Below, piece after piece: positions 1 through 5,038 of a DNA stretch of 5,038 bases. Where the stretch lies: positions 1-5,038 of the forward strand of contig DGVE01000086.1 in assembly GCA_002395865.1 (NCBI GenBank), read 5' to 3'. The notes beneath the pieces are model-generated. The model saw only the letters and a program-made list of their open reading frames with translations. It did not search any database and was not told the origin of the DNA. How positions within the stretch are numbered: position 1 is the first letter of the stretch; each line of letters begins with the position of its first letter. The stretch is from Lachnospiraceae bacterium UBA4292 (GTDB lineage: Bacteria > Bacillota > Clostridia > Lachnospirales > Lachnospiraceae). The translations under genes and the position numbers were made by a program.

Positions 1-171
1 CTGGAGAAGACAAATGATGTTGCAGCAGCAGCTTATGTAGGCAAGGTCATCGGCAAGAAGGCCGTTGAGGCAGGCATCAAGGAAGTAGTATTCGACAGAG
101 GCGGTTTTATCTATCAGGGTAAGATCAAGGCACTTGCAGACGCAGCTCGTGAAGCTGGTCTGGAATTCTAG
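1..171 (+). CDS. rplR: 50S ribosomal protein L18 (C-terminal part, truncated by window start)
   Basis: This open frame runs from base 1 to a TAG stop and encodes the last 56 residues of ribosomal protein L18. L18 binds 5S rRNA in the central protuberance of the large subunit, together with L5 and L25-type proteins. The recognisable block is the family C-terminus: an alpha-helical [17 protein letters not shown] stretch, then [18 protein letters not shown] and the ending REAGLEF, nearly the canonical bacterial ending. L18 is usually about 120 residues, so slightly under half is present; the start lies upstream of the window. It precedes rpsE by 14 bases, as in the spc operon of most bacteria. 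Identification is firm from both sequence and position. Confidence 0.96.
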   Translation: MEKTNDVAAAAYVGKVIGKKAVEAGIKEVVFDRGGFIYQGKIKALADAAREAGLEF

Positions 172-185
172 TCAGGAGGAGTAGC

Positions 186-695
186 ATGAAACGTACAATC
201 ATCGATCCCAGCACTCTTGAGCTTGAGGATAAGGTATTCGCCATTAAGAGAGTATCCAAGACTGTTAAGGGCGGACGTACAATGAGATTTACTGCCCTCG
301 TTATCGTGGGTGATAAGAACGGTCATGTTGGCGCCGGACTTGGCAAGGCAACCGAAATTCCCGAGGCTATCCGCAAGGGAAAGGAGGCTGCTATGAAGAG
401 CCTCATCGAGATCCCGCTTGACGAGAACGCATCGATCCCTCACGGCTATACAGGAAAGTTCGGCAGCGCTTCAGTTCTTCTGAAGAGAGCTCCCGGCGGT
501 ACAGGTATCATCGCAGGCGGCGCAGCACGTGTAGTGCTTGAGCTTGCAGGCGTTCAGAACATCCGTACAAAGTCCCTCGGTTCAAACAATAAGCAGAATG
601 TCGTTTACGCGACACTCAACGGCCTGCAGCAGCTCAGAACACCTGAGCAGGTTGCAAAGCTTCGCGGCAAGTCTGTCAGCGAGATCTTCGCATAA
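186..695 (+). CDS. rpsE: 30S ribosomal protein S5
   Basis: This gene encodes a 169-residue S5, a small-subunit protein near the decoding region that contributes to accuracy and is a site of ram and spectinomycin-resistance mutations in other bacteria. The N-terminal double-stranded RNA-binding-like domain spans about residues 13-80, with the conserved loop [10 protein letters not shown] (residues 22-31) and the glycine-rich [24 protein letters not shown]. The C-terminal domain follows from about residue 85, with [23 protein letters not shown] and the KSLGSNN segment. Length matches the family. The ATG at 186 is preceded by AGGAGG at 174-179 with a 6-base spacer. The TAA stop is fused to the next gene's ribosome binding site. 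I see no unusual substitution in the spectinomycin loop. Confidence 0.98.
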   Translation: MKRTIIDPSTLELEDKVFAIKRVSKTVKGGRTMRFTALVIVGDKNGHVGAGLGKATEIPEAIRKGKEAAMKSLIEIPLDENASIPHGYTGKFGSASVLLKRAPGGTGIIAGGAARVVLELAGVQNIRTKSLGSNNKQNVVYATLNGLQQLRTPEQVAKLRGKSVSEIFA

Positions 696-707
696 GGAGG
701 TATTATA

Positions 708-890
708 ATGGCTGAGAAATTAAAGGTTACATTAGTAAAGTCTCCTATCGGCGCAGTTCCGAAGAACAAGGCTACTGTAGAGGCTCTGGGTCTTCGCAAG
801 CTCCACAAGACAGTAGAGCTTCCGGACAATGCGGCAGTAAGAGGAATGATCGCCAAGGTTAGACATTTGGTAGAGGTTGAGGAAGTATAA
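708..890 (+). CDS. rpmD: 50S ribosomal protein L30
   Basis: This is a 60-residue protein of the L30 family, a small large-subunit protein with a compact alpha/beta fold. The N-terminal strand [12 protein letters not shown] is followed by [22 protein letters not shown], the L30 hallmark, and by an end of the form [15 protein letters not shown]. Length is typical for bacterial L30 (about 58-61). The start is fixed by AGGAGG at 695-700, seven bases before ATG, which overlaps the rpsE stop codon. It lies between rpsE and rplO, its normal place in the spc operon, so co-transcription and coupled translation are likely. Confidence 0.97.
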   Translation: MAEKLKVTLVKSPIGAVPKNKATVEALGLRKLHKTVELPDNAAVRGMIAKVRHLVEVEEV

Positions 891-914
891 TCATTTGAAC
901 CAGGAGGTGCAGTC

Positions 915-1358
915 ATGGATTTATCTAATTTGACTCCCGCAGCAGGCTCTGTTTCCAGCAACAATTTCCGCAGAGGACGCGGTCACGGTTCAGGAAACGG
1001 CAAGACAGCCGGCAAGGGACACAAGGGACAGAAGGCACGTTCAGGCGGCAGCGTTAGACCGGGATTTGAAGGCGGTCAGATGCCCCTTTACAGACGTCTT
1101 CCCAAGAGAGGCTTTAACAATATCAATACAAAGGACATCGAGACTGTCAACGTCAGCCAGCTCGAGGTATTCGAGGATGGCGCTGAGGTCACTGTTATCA
1201 CTCTCATCGAGCAGGGTATCATCAGAAACCCCAAGGATGGAGTAAAGATACTTGGAAACGGAGAATTAACCAAGAAGCTTACGGTCAAGGTAAACGCTTA
1301 CAGTGAGTCTGCGAAGTCGAAGATCGAAGCTGCAGGTGGAAGCGCAGAGGTGATCTAA
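915..1358 (+). CDS. rplO: 50S ribosomal protein L15
   Basis: This gene encodes a 147-residue L15, which binds 23S rRNA and is needed for late assembly of the 50S subunit. The N-terminal third is the extended basic, glycine-rich tail, with [19 protein letters not shown] (about residues 21-39) and then [24 protein letters not shown], which is diagnostic. The globular C-terminal domain contains [16 protein letters not shown] and ends AAGGSAEVI, also canonical. AGGAGG at 902-907 lies seven bases before ATG 915. The TAA stop shares its last A with the secY ATG (TAATG), which points to translational coupling. Gene length and order are ordinary. Confidence 0.98.
   Translation: MDLSNLTPAAGSVSSNNFRRGRGHGSGNGKTAGKGHKGQKARSGGSVRPGFEGGQMPLYRRLPKRGFNNINTKDIETVNVSQLEVFEDGAEVTVITLIEQGIIRNPKDGVKILGNGELTKKLTVKVNAYSESAKSKIEAAGGSAEVI
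1347..1355 (+). promoter_or_regulatory. Extended Shine-Dalgarno of secY inside rplO
   Basis: The nine bases GAGGTGATC are fully complementary to the GATCACCTC near the 3' end of 16S rRNA. The GAGG core ends seven bases before the secY ATG at 1358. The site lies inside the last codons of rplO and supports re-initiation at the overlapping TAATG rather than use of any later methionine. Confidence 0.7.
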
Positions 1359-2680
1359 TGTTTAAAACTCTTCAAAACGCTTTGAAGGTGAAAGACTTGA
1401 GGAAGAAACTGCTCTATACATTCTTTATGATAGTGGTAGTTCGCCTCGGATCACAGATTCCGGTACCCGGTACGGACGGTTCCGTTATCGCTAATCTCAT
1501 AAAGAGCAACTCCGATGCATTCGGTTTCTTAAACAGCATCACGGGTGGTTCTTTTGAGTCCTTTTCCGTATTTGCACTCAGTATCACACCATACATCACA
1601 TCATCCATTATCATACAGCTTCTGACGATGGCGATACCCGCCCTCGAGGAGCTGCAGCAGGATGGTGAGGACGGCCGCAAGAAGTTGGCTGAGATCACGA
1701 GATACGTGACCGTAGGCCTCGCGCTCATGCAGTCCGCAGCGCTGGCGATAAGCTTCGGCGGACAGGGTCTGCTCGGCTCCAACCCTCATTGGTACAGTTA
1801 TGTGGTGGTTGTGATCACCCTTACAGCCGGTTCCGCAATGCTTATGTGGATCGGTGAGAGAATCACGGAAAAGGGTGTCGGAAACGGTATTTCCATAGTC
1901 CTTGTTGTAAACATTATATCCGGGTTCCCGGGCGATGTAGTAACGCTCAGGGACGCATTTGTAAACGTATCATCCATCGGATGGGCAAGAGCGATACTCA
2001 ATCTGGTGATCATACTGGCGATCATCCTCGCGATGATAGTGTTCGTCATCTATCTTCAGGACGGACAGCGCCAGATACCGATCTTGTACGCGAAGAAGAC
2101 AGTCGGAAGAAGACTTATCGGCGGACAGAGCTCCAGCATTCCCTTAAAGGTGAATACCGCGGGCGTCATCCCCGTCATCTTTGCTTCTTCACTGATGTCG
2201 ATACCGTCACTGGTCGGCCAGTTCTTTTCCGAAAAGAGCATCGTTGCAGTAAAGATACTTCAGTTTTTAAGCCCCAGCTGCTGGTTCAGGGCAGGCTATG
2301 ACTGGTATATCAGTTTAGGCTACCTGCTCTATGCGGCGATGATCATAGGCTTTGCCTATTTCTACACATCGATCACATTCAACCCGAATGAGGTCTCTGA
2401 AAACATAAAGAAGCAGGGCGGCTCGGTACCCGGTATCAGACCCGGTAAGCCCACCGCAGACTATTTCACCGGAATACTTAATTATCTGGTATTTATCGGC
2501 GCGATCGGACTCCTCATCGTATGTACGGTGCCTCTTCTTTGTTCAGGTCTCACAGGTATAGGTTCCCTCTCATTCGGAGGTACCTCGATCATAATCGTTG
2601 TTGGCGTAGTGCTTGAGACATTGCAGCAGATCGAATCACAGATGCTCGTAAGAAATTACAAGGGCTTCTTAAATTCTTAA
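1358..2680 (+). CDS. secY: Protein translocase subunit SecY
   Basis: This gene encodes a 440-residue SecY, the ten-helix channel of the Sec translocon in the cytoplasmic membrane. It works with SecE, SecG and the SecA motor to export unfolded preproteins and to insert membrane proteins. Helix 1 is at about residues 18-36 and is followed by the [10 protein letters not shown] turn. The plug region is about residues 55-70, and the first family signature [16 protein letters not shown] is at 74-89. The second signature, [16 protein letters not shown], is at 164-179. Further landmarks are [16 protein letters not shown] (264-279), the SecA/ribosome-contacting loop [18 protein letters not shown] (349-366) with the conserved arginine R361, and the end [13 protein letters not shown]. 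Length is normal. A terminator hairpin follows the stop immediately. Confidence 0.98.
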   Translation: MFKTLQNALKVKDLRKKLLYTFFMIVVVRLGSQIPVPGTDGSVIANLIKSNSDAFGFLNSITGGSFESFSVFALSITPYITSSIIIQLLTMAIPALEELQQDGEDGRKKLAEITRYVTVGLALMQSAALAISFGGQGLLGSNPHWYSYVVVVITLTAGSAMLMWIGERITEKGVGNGISIVLVVNIISGFPGDVVTLRDAFVNVSSIGWARAILNLVIILAIILAMIVFVIYLQDGQRQIPILYAKKTVGRRLIGGQSSSIPLKVNTAGVIPVIFASSLMSIPSLVGQFFSEKSIVAVKILQFLSPSCWFRAGYDWYISLGYLLYAAMIIGFAYFYTSITFNPNEVSENIKKQGGSVPGIRPGKPTADYFTGILNYLVFIGAIGLLIVCTVPLLCSGLTGIGSLSFGGTSIIIVVGVVLETLQQIESQMLVRNYKGFLNS

Positions 2681-2684
2681 AACC

Positions 2685-2724
2685 CGACCCTGGGACCCTT
2701 TGCGGGTCCCAAGGGTTGTTTTTT
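2685..2724 (+). terminator. Intrinsic terminator between secY and adk
   Basis: A GC-rich hairpin starts five bases after the secY stop. The left arm is 2685-2698 and the right arm 2704-2718, around the five-base loop TTTGC. It forms 14 pairs with one G-U pair and a single bulged A at 2712. Eight inner pairs (TGGGACCC with GGGTCCCA) are perfect. Six T residues (2719-2724) follow directly, the textbook layout of a Rho-independent terminator. The A-run at 2679-2682 faces the T-run, so weak termination from the other direction is conceivable. adk starts only 32 bases further on with no obvious promoter between, so termination may be partial. Confidence 0.88.
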
Positions 2725-2756
2725 CCAAAGCCGGATACGGCATGTCAGGAGGTCTT

Positions 2757-3401
2757 ATGAAGATTATAATGCTGGGAGCCCCGGGAGCGGGCAAGGGTAC
2801 ACAGGCGAAGATGATCGCGGACAGATACGGTATTCCGCACGTTTCAACAGGAGACATCTTCCGCGCAAATATCAAGAACGGAACCGAGCTTGGAAGACAG
2901 GCTAAGGAATATATGGATCAGGGACAGCTCGTTCCGGATGAGCTGACCGTCAAGATACTTCTCGACAGAGTTGCACAGCCCGACTGCAAGAACGGCTACG
3001 TGCTCGACGGTTTTCCCCGCACCATTCCTCAGGCAGAGGTCCTTACAGAGGCACTCGATAAGCTCGGCGAGAAGATCGATTACGCGATCGACGTTAATGT
3101 ACCGGACGAGAACATCATCAACAGAATGGGCGGCAGACGCGCATGCGTAGCCTGCGGCGCTACATATCATGTCGTATACATCCCCACCAAGGTGGAGGGC
3201 ATCTGCGACAGATGCGGCGAGAAGCTCATCCTCCGCGACGATGACAAGCCCGAGACGGTTAAAAAGAGACTTGACGTTTACCACAAGCAGACACAGCCTC
3301 TCATCGATTACTATACGGCAGCCGGTATCCTTAAGACCGTTGACGGTACGAAGGATATGAAGGATGTATTTGAGAGCATTGTGGCTATCCTTGGCGAGTG
3401 A
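2757..3401 (+). CDS. adk: Adenylate kinase, zinc-binding long-LID type
   Basis: This enzyme interconverts ATP + AMP and 2 ADP in the cytosol and is essential for adenylate balance. The 214-residue length is typical. The P-loop GAPGAGKGT is at residues 7-15. The AMP-binding segment STGDIFRA carries R36, and DGFPRT (84-89) carries R88. NRMGGRR supplies R123 and R127, and R160 and R171 complete the usual phosphate-binding arginines. The LID domain holds four cysteines, C130, C133, C150 and C153, in the CxxC...CxxC zinc site common in Firmicutes. The ATG at 2757 is chosen because the family begins MKI/MNI just before the P-loop and AGGAGG (2747-2752) precedes it by four bases. An upstream TTG at 2700 would add 19 residues made partly of terminator sequence. 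map follows after 12 bases. Confidence 0.98.
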   Translation: MKIIMLGAPGAGKGTQAKMIADRYGIPHVSTGDIFRANIKNGTELGRQAKEYMDQGQLVPDELTVKILLDRVAQPDCKNGYVLDGFPRTIPQAEVLTEALDKLGEKIDYAIDVNVPDENIINRMGGRRACVACGATYHVVYIPTKVEGICDRCGEKLILRDDDKPETVKKRLDVYHKQTQPLIDYYTAAGILKTVDGTKDMKDVFESIVAILGE

Positions 3402-3413
3402 CAGAGGTGTGAC

Positions 3414-4193
3414 ATGCCTTTAAGAGTCAGAACGGGGCAGGAGCTTGAGCTCATGAGGCACGCCGGACGTGTGCTTGCTCTTCTGAATGAGGAGCTGGGC
3501 AGAAATGTCAGGCCGGGGATTTCCACGGCCGAGCTGGACAGGATCGCGCGCGAGTTCATCGCGGGCTATGAGGACTGCACGCCGGCGTTTCTTGACTATG
3601 ACGGCTTCCCCGCCGCCATATGCACATCTGTAAATGACGAAGTGGTCCACGGAATACCGGATGTGAACAGGATACTTAAGGAGGGCGACATAGTGAAGCT
3701 CGACGCCGGAGTCCTGTACAGAGGATGGTATTCGGACGCGGCCAGAACATGGGCGGTCGGAGAGATCTCTTCGGAGAAACGAAAGCTCATGGAGGTCACG
3801 GAGCAGGCCTTTTTCGAGGCAATGAAGGTCGCAAGGGACGGTGCCTACCTGTATGATATAGGAAGAGCCGTTGAAGACTATGTGAAGTCCTTCGGATACG
3901 CGCCCGCGAGGGAGTATACCGGACACGCGATAGGTTCGGATCTTCACGAGGATCCCATGGTTCCCAACTACAAGCCCATCGGAAGAGGTATGAGGCTTAA
4001 GGCAGGTATGACACTTGCGATCGAACCCATTATCAACATGGGAAGCCCGAGGGTCATCTGTGAGGGAGACTGGATCACGAGGACGGCGGACGGCAAAGCA
4101 AGCGCGCACTACGAGAACACGATACTCATTACGGAGGGAGCGCCCGAGATACTTACTCTGGCACCCGGTGAGGTGGAGCATGAACTGCACTGA
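3414..4193 (+). CDS. map: Type I methionine aminopeptidase
   Basis: This cytosolic metalloprotease removes the initiator methionine from new proteins when the second residue is small. The 259-residue protein has the pita-bread fold with all five metal ligands visible: D97 (KLDAG), D108 (YSDAAR), H171 (TGHAIG), E204 (AIEP) and E234 (HYENT). The substrate-site histidines H79 (VVHG) and H178 (LHEDP) are also present. Two details are unusual. The normally near-invariant HGIG reads HAIG, and the C-terminus runs about ten residues past the usual end, finishing EVEHELH. There is no N-terminal zinc-finger or SH3-binding extension, so it is the short type Ia form. A weak site AGAGGTG (3403-3409) precedes ATG. 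The 3' end overlaps the next gene by 14 bases. Confidence 0.97.
   Translation: MPLRVRTGQELELMRHAGRVLALLNEELGRNVRPGISTAELDRIAREFIAGYEDCTPAFLDYDGFPAAICTSVNDEVVHGIPDVNRILKEGDIVKLDAGVLYRGWYSDAARTWAVGEISSEKRKLMEVTEQAFFEAMKVARDGAYLYDIGRAVEDYVKSFGYAPAREYTGHAIGSDLHEDPMVPNYKPIGRGMRLKAGMTLAIEPIINMGSPRVICEGDWITRTADGKASAHYENTILITEGAPEILTLAPGEVEHELH
4170..4176 (+). promoter_or_regulatory. Ribosome binding site deciding the KOW-gene start
   Basis: GAGGTGG lies within the last codons of map and sits three bases before ATG 4180. The alternative in-frame ATG at 4198 has only GAGGG one base away, which is too close to work well. The spacing at 4180 is also short, so the choice rests partly on protein alignment to the family N-terminus. 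Confidence 0.5.
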
Positions 4194-4446
4194 GGGTATG
4201 ATCGCCATATCGCTTTTGGGACATGACAAAGGAAGCTTCTATATAATAACGAAGGCCTGTGATGAATGCGTTTATCTCGCCGACGGAAGGATAAGGAAGC
4301 TGGCACGCCCGAAGCGCAAGAACATAAAGCACATACAGCTTGTAAAGACCATACCGGATGTGATAGCCGACAAGCTAAAGAACGGCGCCCTGACGGACGC
4401 GGATGTCATTTACGCACTCAGAACATGGAGGACAGCAAATGTCTAA
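4180..4446 (+). CDS. KOW-domain RNA-binding protein (L14e/L6e/L27e-like)
   Basis: This is a small protein, 88 residues from ATG 4180 or 82 from ATG 4198. The N-terminal half is a KOW motif: a short strand ending in G, then [18 protein letters not shown] with the conserved glycine and GHDKG turn, then [18 protein letters not shown], and the family-typical KHIQLVK. The C-terminal tail, about residues 58-84, is helical ([16 protein letters not shown]). Related genes occur between map and infA in many Firmicutes and resemble archaeal/eukaryotic L14e-type ribosomal proteins. RNA or ribosome binding is therefore inferred; the exact role is not known to me. I prefer the 4180 start because relatives carry about six residues before the first strand. 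The gene overlaps map by 14 bases and infA by 8, so coupled translation is likely. Confidence 0.85.
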   Translation: MNCTEGMIAISLLGHDKGSFYIITKACDECVYLADGRIRKLARPKRKNIKHIQLVKTIPDVIADKLKNGALTDADVIYALRTWRTANV

Positions 4447-4657
4447 GTCAGACGTTATCGAAATAGAAGGAACCGTAGTTGAGAAGCTCCCGAACGCAAT
4501 GTTCCAGGTCGAGCTGGAGAACGGTCACAAGGTTCTGGCACATATCAGCGGCAAGCTGAGGATGAATTACATAAGGATACTGCCCGGCGACAAGGTGACA
4601 CTTGAGCTTTCACCGTATGACCTGTCCAAGGGAAGAATAATCTGGAGAGATAAATAA
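4439..4657 (+). CDS. infA: Translation initiation factor IF-1
   Basis: This is a 72-residue single OB-fold (S1-like) protein that binds the A site of the 30S subunit and works with IF2 and IF3 during initiation. The sequence is close to canonical throughout: [20 protein letters not shown], then [37 protein letters not shown] and the end KGRIIWRDK. Length is exactly typical. The site TGGAGG (4426-4431) lies seven bases before ATG 4439, inside the end of the KOW gene, whose TAA falls 8 bases into infA. An in-frame TTG at 4403 would add 12 non-conserved residues and is rejected. The stop at 4657 is only eight bases before the -35 element of the next promoter. Confidence 0.98.
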   Translation: MSKSDVIEIEGTVVEKLPNAMFQVELENGHKVLAHISGKLRMNYIRILPGDKVTLELSPYDLSKGRIIWRDK

Positions 4658-4665
4658 ATTTCTTC

Positions 4666-4695
4666 TTGACAAGCCATATGCAAAAGTGGTATGAT
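4666..4695 (+). promoter_or_regulatory. Sigma-A promoter with extended -10 upstream of rpmJ
   Basis: A perfect -35 TTGACA (4666-4671) is followed after 18 bases by TATGAT (4690-4695), a one-mismatch -10. TG at 4687-4688 gives the extended -10 form TGnTATGAT. The predicted transcription start is around 4701-4704, giving a leader of about 57 bases before the rpmJ GTG. It is the best promoter match I can see in the window and would start the rpmJ-rpsM (alpha operon) transcript independently of the upstream genes. Confidence 0.85.
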
Positions 4696-4725
4696 GCTAT
4701 GCGCTGTTTTGTAAAGAAGGGAAAG

Positions 4726-4744
4726 TATCCGCCTTTTGCGGATA
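4726..4744 (+). promoter_or_regulatory. Leader hairpin next to the rpmJ ribosome binding site
   Basis: A perfect seven-pair inverted repeat, TATCCGC (4726-4732) and GCGGATA (4738-4744), encloses the loop CTTTT. It lies in the predicted rpmJ leader and ends three bases before the AGGAGG site (4748-4753). It has no U-run after it, so it is not a terminator. It could protect the 5' end from decay or affect ribosome access; which one is not decided by the sequence. Confidence 0.65.
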
Positions 4745-4759
4745 GAGAGGAGGACTGCT

Positions 4760-4873
4760 GTGAAGGTCAGAGTATCAGTAAAGCCTATGTGCGAAAAGTG
4801 CAAGGTAATCAGGAGAAAGGGCACGATCCGTATCATCTGCGAGAATCCGAAGCACAAGCAGAGACAGGGTTAA
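4760..4873 (+). CDS. rpmJ: 50S ribosomal protein L36 (zinc-ribbon type), GTG start
   Basis: This 37-residue protein is the smallest large-subunit protein. It binds 23S rRNA near the peptidyl transferase region and acts late in 50S assembly. The translation reads [19 protein letters not shown], then [18 protein letters not shown]. It carries the complete C+ zinc site C11, C14, C27 and H32. The start is GTG, supported by the invariant MKVR N-terminus and by AGGAGG (4748-4753) six bases upstream. The gene is easy to miss because it is short, lacks ATG and is overlapped by a longer, meaningless frame. It follows infA as in other Firmicutes but has its own promoter. The zinc-binding form implies that a zinc-independent paralogue, if present, is elsewhere. 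Confidence 0.97.
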   Translation: MKVRVSVKPMCEKCKVIRRKGTIRIICENPKHKQRQG

Positions 4874-4888
4874 TTTCCTTTTCTAAGT

Positions 4889-4977
4889 GGAGCTTTGCTC
4901 CGAAATGGTATATATCAAGCGGCTGCAGCGATATATATCGCTGATTGATATATTATGCTCCGTTTCATTTGCGGAGC
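4889..4977 (+). promoter_or_regulatory. Nested structured region in the rpsM leader (candidate ribosomal-protein leader)
   Basis: The 145 bases between rpmJ and rpsM contain no gene but a coherent set of inverted repeats. The outer stem pairs 4897-4907 (GCTCCGAAATG) with 4966-4977 (CATTT, a bulged G, CGGAGC), 11 pairs. The middle stem pairs ATATATCAA (4910-4918) with TTGATATAT (4945-4953), 9 perfect pairs. The inner hairpin pairs CAGCGAT (4926-4932) with ATCGCTG (4937-4943) around ATAT. Local alternatives exist: GGAGC/GCTCC at 4889-4901 and GCTCCG/CGGAGC at 4957-4977, both of which exclude the outer stem. The nesting and switch-like design suggest a control element for rpsM and downstream genes. 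The structure is seen directly; the function is inferred. Confidence 0.6.
4926..4943 (+). repeat. 18-bp perfect palindrome
   Basis: CAGCGATATATATCGCTG reads identically on both strands. It is the tip of the nested rpsM leader structure, where it would fold as a seven-pair stem with an ATAT loop. As DNA it could also be a site for a dimeric protein, but its place inside flanking complementary arms favours the RNA reading. Confidence 0.7.
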
Positions 4978-5018
4978 GACGAGTTTTTAAATATGAAAGA
5001 TGGAGGTGCTAAACACAC

Positions 5019-5038
5019 ATGGCTCGTATTTCAGGTGT
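5019..5038 (+). CDS. rpsM: 30S ribosomal protein S13 (first codons, truncated by window end)
   Basis: Only six codons and two further bases are present, reading MARISG and probably V, the standard N-terminus of bacterial S13 (MARISGV). S13 sits in the head of the small subunit and contacts the P-site tRNA and the large subunit through inter-subunit bridges. The start is supported by GGAGGTG at 5002-5008, ten bases before ATG. Position after rpmJ is the usual one, as first gene of the alpha-operon set; rpsK, rpsD, rpoA and rplQ would be expected beyond the window. The call rests on a short peptide plus very conserved synteny. Confidence 0.9.

Noticed and set aside
1981..2301. 106-codon + strand frame inside secY
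   Set aside because: It is a shadow in another frame of a fully conserved SecY region, rich in Arg/Asp/His, with no sign of independent coding.
2600..2690. Promoter for adk within the end of secY
   Set aside because: TTGAGA, TTGCAG and TTACAA occur, but none has a fair -10 at proper spacing, so no promoter is annotated.
2844..3284. 146-codon open frame on the - strand, opposite adk
   Set aside because: It is antisense to the conserved adenylate kinase core, with no ribosome binding site and no domain I recognise. Absence of stops follows from the codon bias of adk.
3420..4229. 269-codon open frame on the - strand, opposite map
   Set aside because: It is long but lies wholly antisense to map, whose metal ligands are all intact. 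I see no ribosome binding site or recognisable domain, and its Cys/Arg/Ser-rich composition looks like reverse-complemented coding sequence.
4666..4944. 92-codon + strand frame spanning the rpmJ region
   Set aside because: It would start at a TTG that is the -35 element of the promoter, and it runs through rpmJ in another frame. The protein has no family resemblance; L36 in the correct frame explains the sequence.
4945..4973. Possible second promoter just upstream of rpsM (TTGATA or TATTAT elements)
   Set aside because: TTGATA (4945-4950) has no -10 at 16-18 bases, and TATTAT (4951-4956) has no matching -35. The AT-rich bases are explained by the paired arms.
4957..4988. Possible intrinsic terminator before rpsM
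   Set aside because: The six-pair stem has a nine-base loop and is separated from the T5 run by six bases, so it is a poor terminator. It is kept only as one side of the competing-structure finding.

Overview
The window is one stretch of the conserved ribosomal-protein super-operon of a Gram-positive bacterium. All genes are on the + strand. The order is the end of rplR, then rpsE, rpmD, rplO, secY, adk, map, a KOW-domain gene, infA, rpmJ and the first codons of rpsM. This order, in particular a small KOW protein between map and infA, together with strong AGGAGG ribosome binding sites, a zinc-binding LID in adenylate kinase and a roughly balanced base composition, suggests a member of the Clostridia. 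Lachnospiraceae or a nearby family is likely, by inference from family knowledge rather than a database match.

Bases 1-2680 are the distal spc operon. L18, S5, L30 and L15 are followed, with a one-base stop/start overlap, by the SecY channel subunit of the Sec translocon. A strong intrinsic terminator hairpin with a U6 tract sits directly after secY (2685-2724), although the next gene starts only about 30 bases later. Bases 2757-4657 hold a tightly packed housekeeping group: adenylate kinase, type I methionine aminopeptidase, the KOW protein and initiation factor IF-1. The last three overlap by a few bases and are probably translationally coupled. These genes supply adenylate balance, N-terminal Met removal from new proteins and translation initiation, next to the ribosome genes.

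Bases 4658-5038 form the boundary to the alpha operon and are the most interesting part. A near-consensus extended -10 promoter lies between infA and rpmJ, and a perfect hairpin abuts the rpmJ ribosome binding site. rpmJ itself is a 37-residue zinc-ribbon L36 gene with a GTG start. The 145-base gap before rpsM contains a nested long-range inverted-repeat structure with competing alternative pairings. That is what a ribosomal-protein autoregulatory leader would look like. It sits where E. coli has its S4-controlled alpha-operon leader, but I do not recognise it as any described Firmicutes leader.

There are no mobile elements, CRISPR arrays, tRNAs or rRNAs, and no credible gene on the - strand. 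Every intergenic gap is shorter than 150 bases.
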